A stretch of 64,000 bases of DNA from a virus, in the IMG/VR virus record IMGVR_UViG_3300035698_012119, positions 16,668 through 80,667 of that record. The stretch is one strand, 5' to 3'. Below are positions 25,561 to 32,490 of the stretch, piece after piece (positions within the stretch are counted from its first letter, which is position 1; each line of letters opens with the position of its first letter). The notes under the pieces were generated by a model, which was given only the letters and a program-made list of their open reading frames with translations, did no database searches and had not been told where the DNA came from. A program made the translations under genes and the position numbers.

Positions 25561-25941
25561 TTATTGGTAGATTGAAGTGGAGCCGTTCTCACCATCTTCA
25601 GATATTTCGATGTGAATGCCACGATCGGGATATCGCGCTGATATCTTCTCTGCAAGATCATCTGAAATCATCTCACAGCTTTTGTAGTCTAGCTGCAGGG
25701 TACCGTCACCATACAACGATTCAAGCCAACGCTTGAATTGAATAAATTCAATGTCACGGTCGTCGTGAAAGACGTCAATGGCCACTTTGATGTGAAAGAT
25801 GTGACGATGTGGATAACCCAAAAAGCTGACATCATACTCGTCACCTGTAGCGAGTTCCGGATCAGTCAGGGCAGCGGGATATTTGTGAATCCCCTCTCGC
25901 TGAAACTTGACCCAAATACGGTTTGTAATTTTATTTAGCAT
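25561..25941 (-). CDS. QueD-like T-fold protein (divergent, unnamed phage family)
   Basis: 126 residues with GGAG before the ATG. The family is widespread in phages (HRHIFHIKV ... DRDIEFIQFKR ... SCEMISDDLAEKI ... EDGENGS). The layout parallels QueD/6-pyruvoyl-tetrahydropterin synthase: H19 plus H45-x-H47 could be the zinc triad (QueD: H...HGH), DIEFIQFK matches the G-x-V-x-D-F-x-x-L-K strand, and SCE matches the PTAE helix. It lies next to dpdA. QueD homology is my inference; a structural or regulatory role without catalysis is possible. Confidence 0.6.
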   Translation of the reverse strand: MLNKITNRIWVKFQREGIHKYPAALTDPELATGDEYDVSFLGYPHRHIFHIKVAIDVFHDDRDIEFIQFKRWLESLYGDGTLQLDYKSCEMISDDLAEKISARYPDRGIHIEISEDGENGSTSIYQ

Positions 25942-26016
25942 TATACGTCTCCATTATATAGAAAATGATGTAGGACAGAACCTACACCATTTTGATTGTT
26001 GTTCGTCGGTTCGTCA

Positions 26017-26283
26017 TTAGTCGATTTGCGTAACAGGAACCATCGTCATTCCTCCTTTGTTATCAACTTCAACTTTTGCATAAGATCTGCCGCCGCGATT
26101 CTCAAGACCTTTATATCGTCCAGTTGTCTTCACACCCTTGGTGTTTGTAAAGGATACAGGATCGCCTTTTTTCATCTTTTGTACGCGCTTTTTGGCTTTG
26201 TCATATTCTGCATCGCGTGATGCAGGCATGTCCTCGGAAAGCTTAGCTTTAATTGATTCTTCGATTAGTTGTTTGATTGACAT
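26017..26283 (-). CDS. small basic protein, probable late virion-associated protein
   Basis: 88 residues from ATG 26283 (AGGAGA at 7 bases). The N-terminal helix MSIKQLIEESIKAKLSEDM is followed by a KOW/SH3-like basic beta segment with KKGDPVSFTNTKGVKTTGRY. A CATAAATA late-type box lies 41 bases upstream on the same strand, unlike the neighbouring early genes. Late expression and the amphipathic E-rich N-terminus suggest a core or internal head protein; the function is unknown. Confidence 0.7.
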   Translation of the reverse strand: MSIKQLIEESIKAKLSEDMPASRDAEYDKAKKRVQKMKKGDPVSFTNTKGVKTTGRYKGLENRGGRSYAKVEVDNKGGMTMVPVTQID

Positions 26284-26323
26284 GTGCAATTCTCCTGTTA
26301 TTGACTTGATTAGCATTGTCGTC

Positions 26324-26331
26324 TATTTATG
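26324..26331 (-). promoter_or_regulatory. late-type promoter CATAAATA
   Basis: One mismatch to TATAAATA, 41 bases before the ATG at 26283. The same variant precedes two other genes with late character (53996 and 47785). Confidence 0.6.
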
Positions 26332-26343
26332 TGAAAACGAAAA

Positions 26344-26574
26344 CTACACAACGCGGTTATCTGGAAATAATGCAAGCTGGGCTGCAATTCGGTCAAGTTC
26401 ATTGGGCGTAGAGGCTTTGCGAATCGTCGACTGAAAGCGTTTGACGTTTTGGCTATTCTCGCCTTTAGCGACGAATTCTTTCACAGCTTTCAAGAGAATC
26501 TGTTGTTTTTCGTCTGCTGATTGTGCTGCCCATACTTTTTTTGCTACGTCGCTATAATCATTCAGAGTTTTCAT
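26344..26574 (-). CDS. small helical protein, unknown
   Basis: 76 residues, predicted all-helical (KKVWAAQSADEKQQILLKAV and similar), no Cys, no membrane segment. It lies 5 bases after a 132-residue unknown gene. I do not recognise a family. Confidence 0.65.
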   Translation of the reverse strand: MKTLNDYSDVAKKVWAAQSADEKQQILLKAVKEFVAKGENSQNVKRFQSTIRKASTPNELDRIAAQLALFPDNRVV

Positions 26575-26579
26575 TTGAT

Positions 26580-26978
26580 CTATCCTTTTATTGACGCCTT
26601 ATGATACGATTTAGAGCGACGGGAGTCAACACTGGTACTCATGAATGTAGGAGGACCGTCGCAATAAATTGTCCTATCGCCTCCTCTTTTGAGATGGTCT
26701 TTTAAGATTTTTGTGTCACACCATGCCATCTGTTGGTTTGAATTGTCAACAAAGAACATCCGATGTGTCTTGACAGACTCGATTAATTTGTCATTAAGCA
26801 TGAGGTGTCCTCTTGAATTGAATGGAACGACAGTGCCTGTATATCCATTTGACCACTTAGGGTTCTTGAATCTTATCGTGTTGTTACCTGTTCTGTTGCA
26901 TTCCCATCTCCATTTGACGATTGTATAGACTGCAGTCTTTACCGCACCATCTACTTGTAGATCAACAAATTCTTCCAC
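26580..26978 (-). CDS. unknown protein
   Basis: 132 residues from a GTG with AAGGAA upstream. Trp/Asn-rich beta-type sequence (VYTIVKWRWECNR, KNPKWSNGYTGTVVPF), basic C-terminus. No motif that I can assign. It sits just downstream of the homing endonuclease gene and may belong with it or with the folE operon. Confidence 0.65.
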   Translation of the reverse strand: MEEFVDLQVDGAVKTAVYTIVKWRWECNRTGNNTIRFKNPKWSNGYTGTVVPFNSRGHLMLNDKLIESVKTHRMFFVDNSNQQMAWCDTKILKDHLKRGGDRTIYCDGPPTFMSTSVDSRRSKSYHKASIKG

Positions 26979-26994
26979 AATTACGTTCCTTCGA

Positions 26995-28707
26995 TTATTT
27001 TGTATACTTCAACTTTCCACAATCATACACTTTTAAAAACCCGTGATTTAGTGCGTTCTGGTGCTCTGTCAATTCGGGACAAAAAGTGTCAGGATACTTT
27101 GCTTGGAGTTTGGCTCTTGTCATTTGCCTCCGAGGGATTCTCCTCTTTGTAGCTCTACAGTAGTAAGTGTAATCTGGTTTTGTCTGATGGGTCAGACTCA
27201 TCCCCGACTTTTGATATATGTTGTTTTCAAAATCAGTCCACAACAAATCAGCATACGTGTAGACGTTGGTAACCTTTGACATTATTTTTGACAGTCCACC
27301 TACAACAGGGAGTTTTGACGCAAATCTTGTAAGATCGTGACTGTCACCATACCGCTTAAATGTCGCAACAGAAACCAACAGACCCTCATGCTCGAGGCCT
27401 ATGTTGAAAGAGTGATTGACATTCCCTTGAATGTGATGATGCTCGAGAAACTCCTTACAATCAACATCATATACTACTTTTGTCTTTCTTGCCCCTATAG
27501 ATATATCTGATGGCTCCAAAAGAGACATGATTTTTCGTCGGATTAGATCTGGACCATCTCTTAGATCATCTTCAAACAGGTGGATCAATCTTATACCATT
27601 ATGTGCAGCATCTTTCTTTTTGTCTAAATGATAATTTGTAGGTTTGAATTTCTCGGAGTGCCAATAACAACCATTTATTTCAAACCCTATGTTATAATCA
27701 GGGAGAAAGATGTCAATCTCCTTACGGTCACTCAACAATGTTCTATCATTGAATATAGGAGAATAATCAGCTAGCCATCTACCAACCATGTGCTCGTAGG
27801 ATGAAGGCTGTCCAATTCCCTTTCTCAGAATGTCGAAACTATCAAGCATCTCTGCTACAATAGGGTGGCTGCATCCTAGAAATTCGCCCATTTGCTCGAG
27901 TGACATCGTTTTATAAAGTTCCTCCAACAGAACTTTGTCGTAAAGACCTTCAATGTTTTCTCTTGGTGTTCCTTTTGTAAACACACCCAGTTTGTGTATT
28001 TGTGTGTTGATTATGTGATTCTTGACCTTATATTTTTTCGCAATCTGTGGTATCGTATATTGCTCTCTTAGTTTACGTAGAGTATCAGCACTCTGTATGT
28101 CTATATGAATCTCTACATGTGTGTTTCTTTTTGTGTCTTCTCCAGACTGTTTAATAATATCTGATGCTGTCTGAACACTACAGCCAATTTCTTTTGAACA
28201 TTGTGTGACATTAGAACCGCTATGCCATTGTTTTAATATCTGTGTTTTCACACTCTCTACATCGAACTTAAACTTGTCAAACTTTTTGTACTTTTTGGCC
28301 CACTTGGTTACAGTAGAGGGTGCATGTCCTGTAATTGCTGATATTCCAACAATTGTCTCGCACGAATCGAATAGGATAGGATCGAAGGGGATTGATTTAA
28401 TCACAACAATCTTGCTAATTCTCACAAATCTTCGAACAGAATCTACTGGAACCTCTAACCTGTCTGCAATGACTCTGCAATTGATATTTCCGCTAATATA
28501 ATCATCCTGAAACTCACAGAACCTACGCGCGACAATATCATAGAACGTCTCCCTCAATACTACGCCCCAACGATCTGCAAGTTCCTGCACCGACGAAGAC
28601 GATACGCCGTACGTATTTGCAATGGAAGAGAAGCTCTCTCCCGAATCGATTAGATCCTGAAAAGAGCTTCTATTAAGAACAGACGTAAGTGTTCCTCTTT
28701 TAGACAC
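26995..28707 (-). CDS. Vsr-type homing endonuclease with repeated HTH domains
   Basis: 570 residues from a GTG overlapping the folE stop by one base. Residues 1-290 hold several short helix-turn-helix units (for example SSIANTYGVSSSSVQELADR and TPSTVTKWAKKY-like segments). Residues ~310-400 carry the nuclease core EIDIFLPDYNIGFEINGCYW, then HSE, followed by GIRLIHLFEDDL, which is the EDxHD/Vsr-like homing nuclease pattern. The C-terminal ~170 residues include GARKTKVV, EFLEHHHIQGN and a DLTRFASK region that often accompanies this nuclease. A free-standing mobile element; its target site is probably in or next to the flanking genes. Confidence 0.85.
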   Translation of the reverse strand: MSKRGTLTSVLNRSSFQDLIDSGESFSSIANTYGVSSSSVQELADRWGVVLRETFYDIVARRFCEFQDDYISGNINCRVIADRLEVPVDSVRRFVRISKIVVIKSIPFDPILFDSCETIVGISAITGHAPSTVTKWAKKYKKFDKFKFDVESVKTQILKQWHSGSNVTQCSKEIGCSVQTASDIIKQSGEDTKRNTHVEIHIDIQSADTLRKLREQYTIPQIAKKYKVKNHIINTQIHKLGVFTKGTPRENIEGLYDKVLLEELYKTMSLEQMGEFLGCSHPIVAEMLDSFDILRKGIGQPSSYEHMVGRWLADYSPIFNDRTLLSDRKEIDIFLPDYNIGFEINGCYWHSEKFKPTNYHLDKKKDAAHNGIRLIHLFEDDLRDGPDLIRRKIMSLLEPSDISIGARKTKVVYDVDCKEFLEHHHIQGNVNHSFNIGLEHEGLLVSVATFKRYGDSHDLTRFASKLPVVGGLSKIMSKVTNVYTYADLLWTDFENNIYQKSGMSLTHQTKPDYTYYCRATKRRIPRRQMTRAKLQAKYPDTFCPELTEHQNALNHGFLKVYDCGKLKYTK

Positions 28708-29414
28708 TATGCGCGATTACCTGCAAACTGCTGCTGCATTTTCACATTGTCAAAGAACTCTTGCTTGACACTTTGGTTGAAGAATTGTCCCCTAAGTTCT
28801 GTTGTTTGAGTCAAAGAGCTGTTTGCCATCACTCCTCGTGTGGAACAACATCCGTGTGTAGCTTGGATGTAGACAGCAACATCACGCGTTTCTGTCGCCT
28901 TGCTGATCTCGTTAGCAATGTCCATCGTCAACTGCTCTTGGAGTGTTCCACGACGTGCTGCATGTTGAGCAATTCGAATGTACTTCGAGAGCCCGATCAC
29001 ACTTGATGATGGCAAAACTCCGATATATGCGACACCTTGAACGTCCTTGTGGTGGTGACTACACATTGAGTGGATCTCTGCACGTACAACAATCATTCCG
29101 CTATACCGTGTATCAGGATCAGTGTTTGGGAATGAAGTTACAGGTGGAGGTGGCGTGTAGCGACCTCGCATCGTTTCGTTGATGTACATCTTTGCAAGAC
29201 GCTTTGCTGTTCCCATTGAGTTTGGATCTGTATTGCGATCGATAATTAGAGAGTCGAGTACACCTTCAAACTTAATTGCCAATTCATCGATCAGCATATC
29301 CGTTTCGCCCTCTTCAATGAATGGCGATATGTTGTCATTTGCCCAGAAACGGCTATTACTGTCTTGTATCCGCGCACGTATTGTCTCGGAGATTGTTTTG
29401 TTTTCTTTCGTCAT
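28707..29414 (-). CDS. folE: GTP cyclohydrolase I (FolE)
   Basis: 235 residues from ATG 29414 (GAAAGG upstream). Zinc and active-site motifs are present: SMCSHHHKDVQG (C118, H120/121), VIGLSKYIRIAQHAARRGTL, QEQLT, and ATHGCCSTRG (C189/190). It converts GTP to dihydroneopterin triphosphate, the first step towards preQ0. It is transcribed after queD, queE and the phosphoribosyltransferase, so it feeds the 7-deazaguanine pathway rather than folate. The N-terminus (~70 residues) is less conserved. Confidence 0.95.
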   Translation of the reverse strand: MTKENKTISETIRARIQDSNSRFWANDNISPFIEEGETDMLIDELAIKFEGVLDSLIIDRNTDPNSMGTAKRLAKMYINETMRGRYTPPPPVTSFPNTDPDTRYSGMIVVRAEIHSMCSHHHKDVQGVAYIGVLPSSSVIGLSKYIRIAQHAARRGTLQEQLTMDIANEISKATETRDVAVYIQATHGCCSTRGVMANSSLTQTTELRGQFFNQSVKQEFFDNVKMQQQFAGNRA

Positions 29415-29443
29415 GTTTGTAGTGCCTTTCAGATTGTGTTTTA

Positions 29444-29510
29444 TGTCAGTGGAAAGGAGCGAGGACTGACACACTCGGCCAACAGAAAACCTTACGGTGC
29501 AACCTGTTGG
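29444..29510 (-). promoter_or_regulatory. structured 5' leader of folE
   Basis: On the minus strand two hairpins precede folE: CCAACAG / CTGTTGG (29504-29510 with 29479-29485) with an inner ACC-GTAA-GGT stem, then TGTCAGT / ACTGACA (29465-29471 with 29444-29450). The second ends 29 bases before the start codon. This could be the 3' end of the upstream gene's mRNA or a regulatory leader (riboswitch-like). I do not recognise a known riboswitch consensus. Confidence 0.45.
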
Positions 29511-29526
29511 AAAGTCTTGTTGCTTT

Positions 29527-29967
29527 CTATTGTTGTTCCCAGGGAAATGTGACCCAGGGCGCATCGGCTGGGATCAACATGGCTGTCACATCACTGTTGA
29601 ATATGCTATCTACTTTTGTAACAAGTGATGCGTATACGACGTTGTCTGTGCCGCCATACACATTGTTTATTGAGTTAAAAGTATGACCAGTATCATTGAT
29701 GTCGTCAACAAATACAACTCTTTTACCTGATTTTATACCTTCTTTGAGTTCAGAGTTGTGCTCACACTTCTGAACATCGCGTGTTTGCCACACAATAGTT
29801 TGGAGCGGCAACTCAAGATGGTGTGATAGGTAAAGAGCAGGAAGAAGCCCCCCTCTTGTAATTCCTACAATAATGTCAGGACTATGTGTTTCGACGTGCG
29901 TCCTGAGGTGTTTACACATGAGATCAATATCATTGTAGCTGATATGCATTTTAGCGACTGTGCTCAT
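29527..29967 (-). CDS. purine-type phosphoribosyltransferase
   Basis: 146 residues with AGGAG before the ATG. IIVGITRGGLLPALYLSHHL (substrate/pyrophosphate loop) and the PRPP-binding motif VVFVDDINDTG identify the type I PRTase fold, closest in pattern to xanthine/hypoxanthine-guanine enzymes. It would turn a free base and PRPP into the nucleotide. In this cluster it may salvage guanine or handle 7-deazaguanine bases; that link is inference. Confidence 0.85.
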   Translation of the reverse strand: MSTVAKMHISYNDIDLMCKHLRTHVETHSPDIIVGITRGGLLPALYLSHHLELPLQTIVWQTRDVQKCEHNSELKEGIKSGKRVVFVDDINDTGHTFNSINNVYGGTDNVVYASLVTKVDSIFNSDVTAMLIPADAPWVTFPWEQQ

Positions 29968-29994
29968 TTACGTGCTCCTATTGTAGGCGGAATG

Positions 29995-30031
29995 AACGAC
30001 AGATCTGCTTCATTCAATCAGATCTGTCGTT
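29995..30031. repeat. 13-bp perfect hairpin between queE and the PRTase gene
   Basis: AACGACAGATCTG / CAGATCTGTCGTT with an 11-base loop in the 157-base gap between queE and the phosphoribosyltransferase. It is stable but lacks a T tract on either side; a processing or attenuation site is possible. Confidence 0.75.
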
Positions 30032-30124
30032 TGTATGTTAGGTTACGATTTGGTTTTCAAATCGATACACGTGAACTCTTGCAGCTACGTTGGGTGTGGG
30101 CACAAGAGGCTCACCACCTTGATG

Positions 30125-31009
30125 TTACGCTAAACTGGCATAGAGGTGAATCTGAAGATTGAGAACGTAACCGTGTTCGATGCAGTATTGTGCTGCATAT
30201 TCATGATTACGTTGATTTGCATCCATATCCAACAATCCAGGTTCCCAGAAGCTAATTACCTCATCGACTGTAGATCTTTCTCCGATCTCAATTCTATTTG
30301 CTCCACTGTTCCGCAACTCCTTACTCTTTATTGGCTCGTCGTTGTATACGTTCATTGGACTGATGTAGATTGGCTTGTTTGTCTTTTCGTGCCATTCTTG
30401 TGCCCACTCTGGAATTGAGCTGTATGGGCTGTCCGGATCCGCTTCCATCACGAACTTCAAACAATCCGCATCGATCATGTTGTCTTTGTGTGGTTTGATG
30501 TACTTGCCCATCATTCCACCCTTCTCGATGCACTTTGGACTCATAACCAAAACCGTTGTTTTCGGAATACTCGATTGATGAACGATCCCATTGGATTCGA
30601 TTTGAGTATTCTTAAATACCTTATTCATCCGTTCCAACAGCGGTCCAATATTCTTCTGTAAGAGGGGTTCACCACCCGTCATTACAAGAACCACTTGCTT
30701 TTTAATTCCCGTCAACGGATCATGCAAAGTCCAATCAGGACGATTCATCCCCTTGTCTGAATAGAATTTGTCTATTGCTGTTTCGATGTTCGCATCGACC
30801 TCGTCGAACGTCATCCAATCGCCATCATCAAAGAATGTGTCACAAAAACTACAAGCCAGATTACATTTTGCTAATCTAATAAAGAAAGCTGGTTCGCCCC
30901 GGAATGGCCCTTCCCCTTGTAAGGTCATGAACATCGAAGTGACGAACAACTTGTCTTCTTCTGCGTCCTTAAAATATTTTTGTCCTACTATTTCGTTTTT
31001 TCCAAACAT
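30125..31009 (-). CDS. queE: 7-carboxy-7-deazaguanine synthase QueE (radical SAM)
   Basis: 294 residues. FMTLQGEGPFRGEPAFFIRL is the QueE signature, followed by the iron-sulphur motif C49-N-L-A-C53-S-F-C56-DT. MTGGEPLLQ is the SAM-binding GGE motif. It converts carboxy-tetrahydropterin to CDG with a 4Fe-4S cluster. At 294 residues it is the long form seen in phages. It lies directly downstream of queD. Confidence 0.96.
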   Translation of the reverse strand: MFGKNEIVGQKYFKDAEEDKLFVTSMFMTLQGEGPFRGEPAFFIRLAKCNLACSFCDTFFDDGDWMTFDEVDANIETAIDKFYSDKGMNRPDWTLHDPLTGIKKQVVLVMTGGEPLLQKNIGPLLERMNKVFKNTQIESNGIVHQSSIPKTTVLVMSPKCIEKGGMMGKYIKPHKDNMIDADCLKFVMEADPDSPYSSIPEWAQEWHEKTNKPIYISPMNVYNDEPIKSKELRNSGANRIEIGERSTVDEVISFWEPGLLDMDANQRNHEYAAQYCIEHGYVLNLQIHLYASLA

Positions 31010-31073
31010 TACATGTCCTTATTTCTTGAGTGTTGAAATTTCATTGATCAGTTGAAACTGTGTGTCGTTCACT

Positions 31074-31718
31074 TTACGGTGTGCCACAAGAGCATTCATG
31101 ATCTCCTTGCTCGATTTTTGTTAGATGTGACCAGGATCCAAGACGCTCAATCGCATCGATTGGCGCTTCCCAATCCCATCGTGATTTGATAGGAAGAGTT
31201 TCGTGACCGCCATCAATCTTACTATTTGCATCAGCAAAGGCTGTTTGTTTATCTACTTCGCACATTGCATCGTTGCGGTTGTGCTCATATACACGTACAC
31301 GTTCTACATAACAGCGTCCGTCCGTTACCTTATACACGTAATGGTTGACGTGCTCCCAGATAAACAGCGAGCTCATTTCCATAGATACACCACTTGGCAA
31401 TACACGCAACGTGCCAAGTATGCCACCAGGCGCTGTCAGTTCGGACGTGATTTGTCCAAGTCTCGGATCGTCAGCAGGAAGTACTGTGACGTGATCGAAG
31501 TAATATTCGAGGAAGTGTTTCACAGGACCGAGTTCACCAAACGGAACAATCCATCCATGTGGATCAATCTCTCCTGCAAATGTAAACTCAACTTCACGAT
31601 CGTATCCGTGAACGCTTGCACAATCACCTGGCGTGCCGTCAGGATTCTTGTCAAAATGTTGTGCATGGCCACACGGAAGGTACTTGAACACCTTCGTTGC
31701 CTTAATTTGTATTGCCAT
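31074..31718 (-). CDS. queD: 6-carboxy-tetrahydropterin synthase QueD-like
   Basis: 214 residues, longer than cellular QueD (~120). CGHAQHF (H18/H21), GDCASVHGYDREVEFTFAG (catalytic C33, H37) and GWIVPFGELGPVKHFLEYYF, then DH, give the T-fold pattern. The usual HGH zinc motif reads HGY here, as in other long phage QueD proteins as far as I recall. The C-terminal ~100 residues, including a final CSCGTP, are an extension of unknown role. It is the first gene of the queD-queE-PRT-folE run, behind a sigma70 promoter. Confidence 0.88.
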   Translation of the reverse strand: MAIQIKATKVFKYLPCGHAQHFDKNPDGTPGDCASVHGYDREVEFTFAGEIDPHGWIVPFGELGPVKHFLEYYFDHVTVLPADDPRLGQITSELTAPGGILGTLRVLPSGVSMEMSSLFIWEHVNHYVYKVTDGRCYVERVRVYEHNRNDAMCEVDKQTAFADANSKIDGGHETLPIKSRWDWEAPIDAIERLGSWSHLTKIEQGDHECSCGTP

Positions 31719-31786
31719 TGTAAATACTCCTTTGATTATCGGTCGGAGTGTTTAGAGAGGGTCGATCCGTAGTCCTCTTGCTTAAT

Positions 31787-32248
31787 CTATTGTACGGCAT
31801 TTCCATAGTTGACGTCAACAAAATTGTCGCTTATAGACGTGCCGTAATATCTGTACCAACTAGGTTTAGATCGGATTCGCTCGACGACTCTTGCTACATT
31901 CACAGCGAGATCTACACTGTTGGGGACCCAATCTTGCCACAGACCCTCAGCTCGTTGAAACACTGTCCAATCTATCACCCTTTCTTCTGGTTTCATGTTA
32001 TAACCACGCATACGCAACTCAGCGATTAGGCTATGGTACCTGTTTAAGAGATACAGGCCCTTGTCGTAGTGAAAGGTTACGTGTCCCTTATTTAGCGTAT
32101 AATTCTTAGGGATCCGTCCTTTGACTAGTCCACTTTTTGAGTCTAATGTGCGTCTCAGAGATGCGTTGACCATAGGCAATTCCCTATATTCAGCCATTGC
32201 ATGTTGATCTGTGAGTTTCGATGGAGGAATCACGTTAATTCTAGTCAT
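31787..32248 (-). CDS. denV: endonuclease V, pyrimidine-dimer DNA glycosylase
   Basis: 153 residues (T4 DenV 138). The start MTRINVIPPSKLTDQHAMAE, then YRELP, is almost that of T4; Thr2 (catalytic amine after Met removal), Arg3 and Glu23 are all conserved. KGHVTFHYDKGLYLLNRYHS and the C-terminal KPSWYRYYGTSI match too. It excises UV-induced cyclobutane pyrimidine dimers by glycosylase plus AP-lyase action. A ~15-residue C-terminal extension (DNFVDVNYGNAVQ) is unlike T4. Presence suits a phage exposed to sunlight. Confidence 0.97.
   Translation of the reverse strand: MTRINVIPPSKLTDQHAMAEYRELPMVNASLRRTLDSKSGLVKGRIPKNYTLNKGHVTFHYDKGLYLLNRYHSLIAELRMRGYNMKPEERVIDWTVFQRAEGLWQDWVPNSVDLAVNVARVVERIRSKPSWYRYYGTSISDNFVDVNYGNAVQ
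31789..31818 (-). promoter_or_regulatory. sigma70 promoter for the queD operon
   Basis: TTGACG (31813-31818), 18-base spacer, TACAAT (31789-31794) on the minus strand, inside the last codons of denV and 71 bases before queD. The -35 lies in a GTTGACGTCAAC palindrome. Confidence 0.7.
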
Positions 32249-32249
32249 A

Positions 32250-32435
32250 TTAGCAATTCCAAAGGTAAGTAGTGTCTGTCTCTGGATTGTCTAGGATGTC
32301 TTCTGACATTCCAACGATCATTTCCGCTTCTTCTTCTACGTCGCCTTCAAGCTGTACAGTGTTGATGTAATGCTCCATCGCTTTTTTGATAATTTCAAGT
32401 TGGTCAGAGTTCATCTCAATGCTAATTTTACTCAT
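32250..32435 (-). CDS. small acidic protein, unknown
   Basis: 61 residues from ATG 32435 with GAGGAA at good distance; it ends one base before denV starts. Very acidic middle (GDVEEEAEMIVGMSEDILD). No family recognised. Position between DNA polymerase and denV. Confidence 0.75.
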   Translation of the reverse strand: MSKISIEMNSDQLEIIKKAMEHYINTVQLEGDVEEEAEMIVGMSEDILDNPETDTTYLWNC

Positions 32436-32490
32436 TGCGTGTTCCTCAATGTTACTTATACAAATAACGTACACTTCATATGAGGCAGCG

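Noticed and set aside
29527-29967. PRTase as orotate or adenine enzyme
   Set aside because: The substrate loop and the DDINDTG motif fit the xanthine/hypoxanthine-guanine group better.
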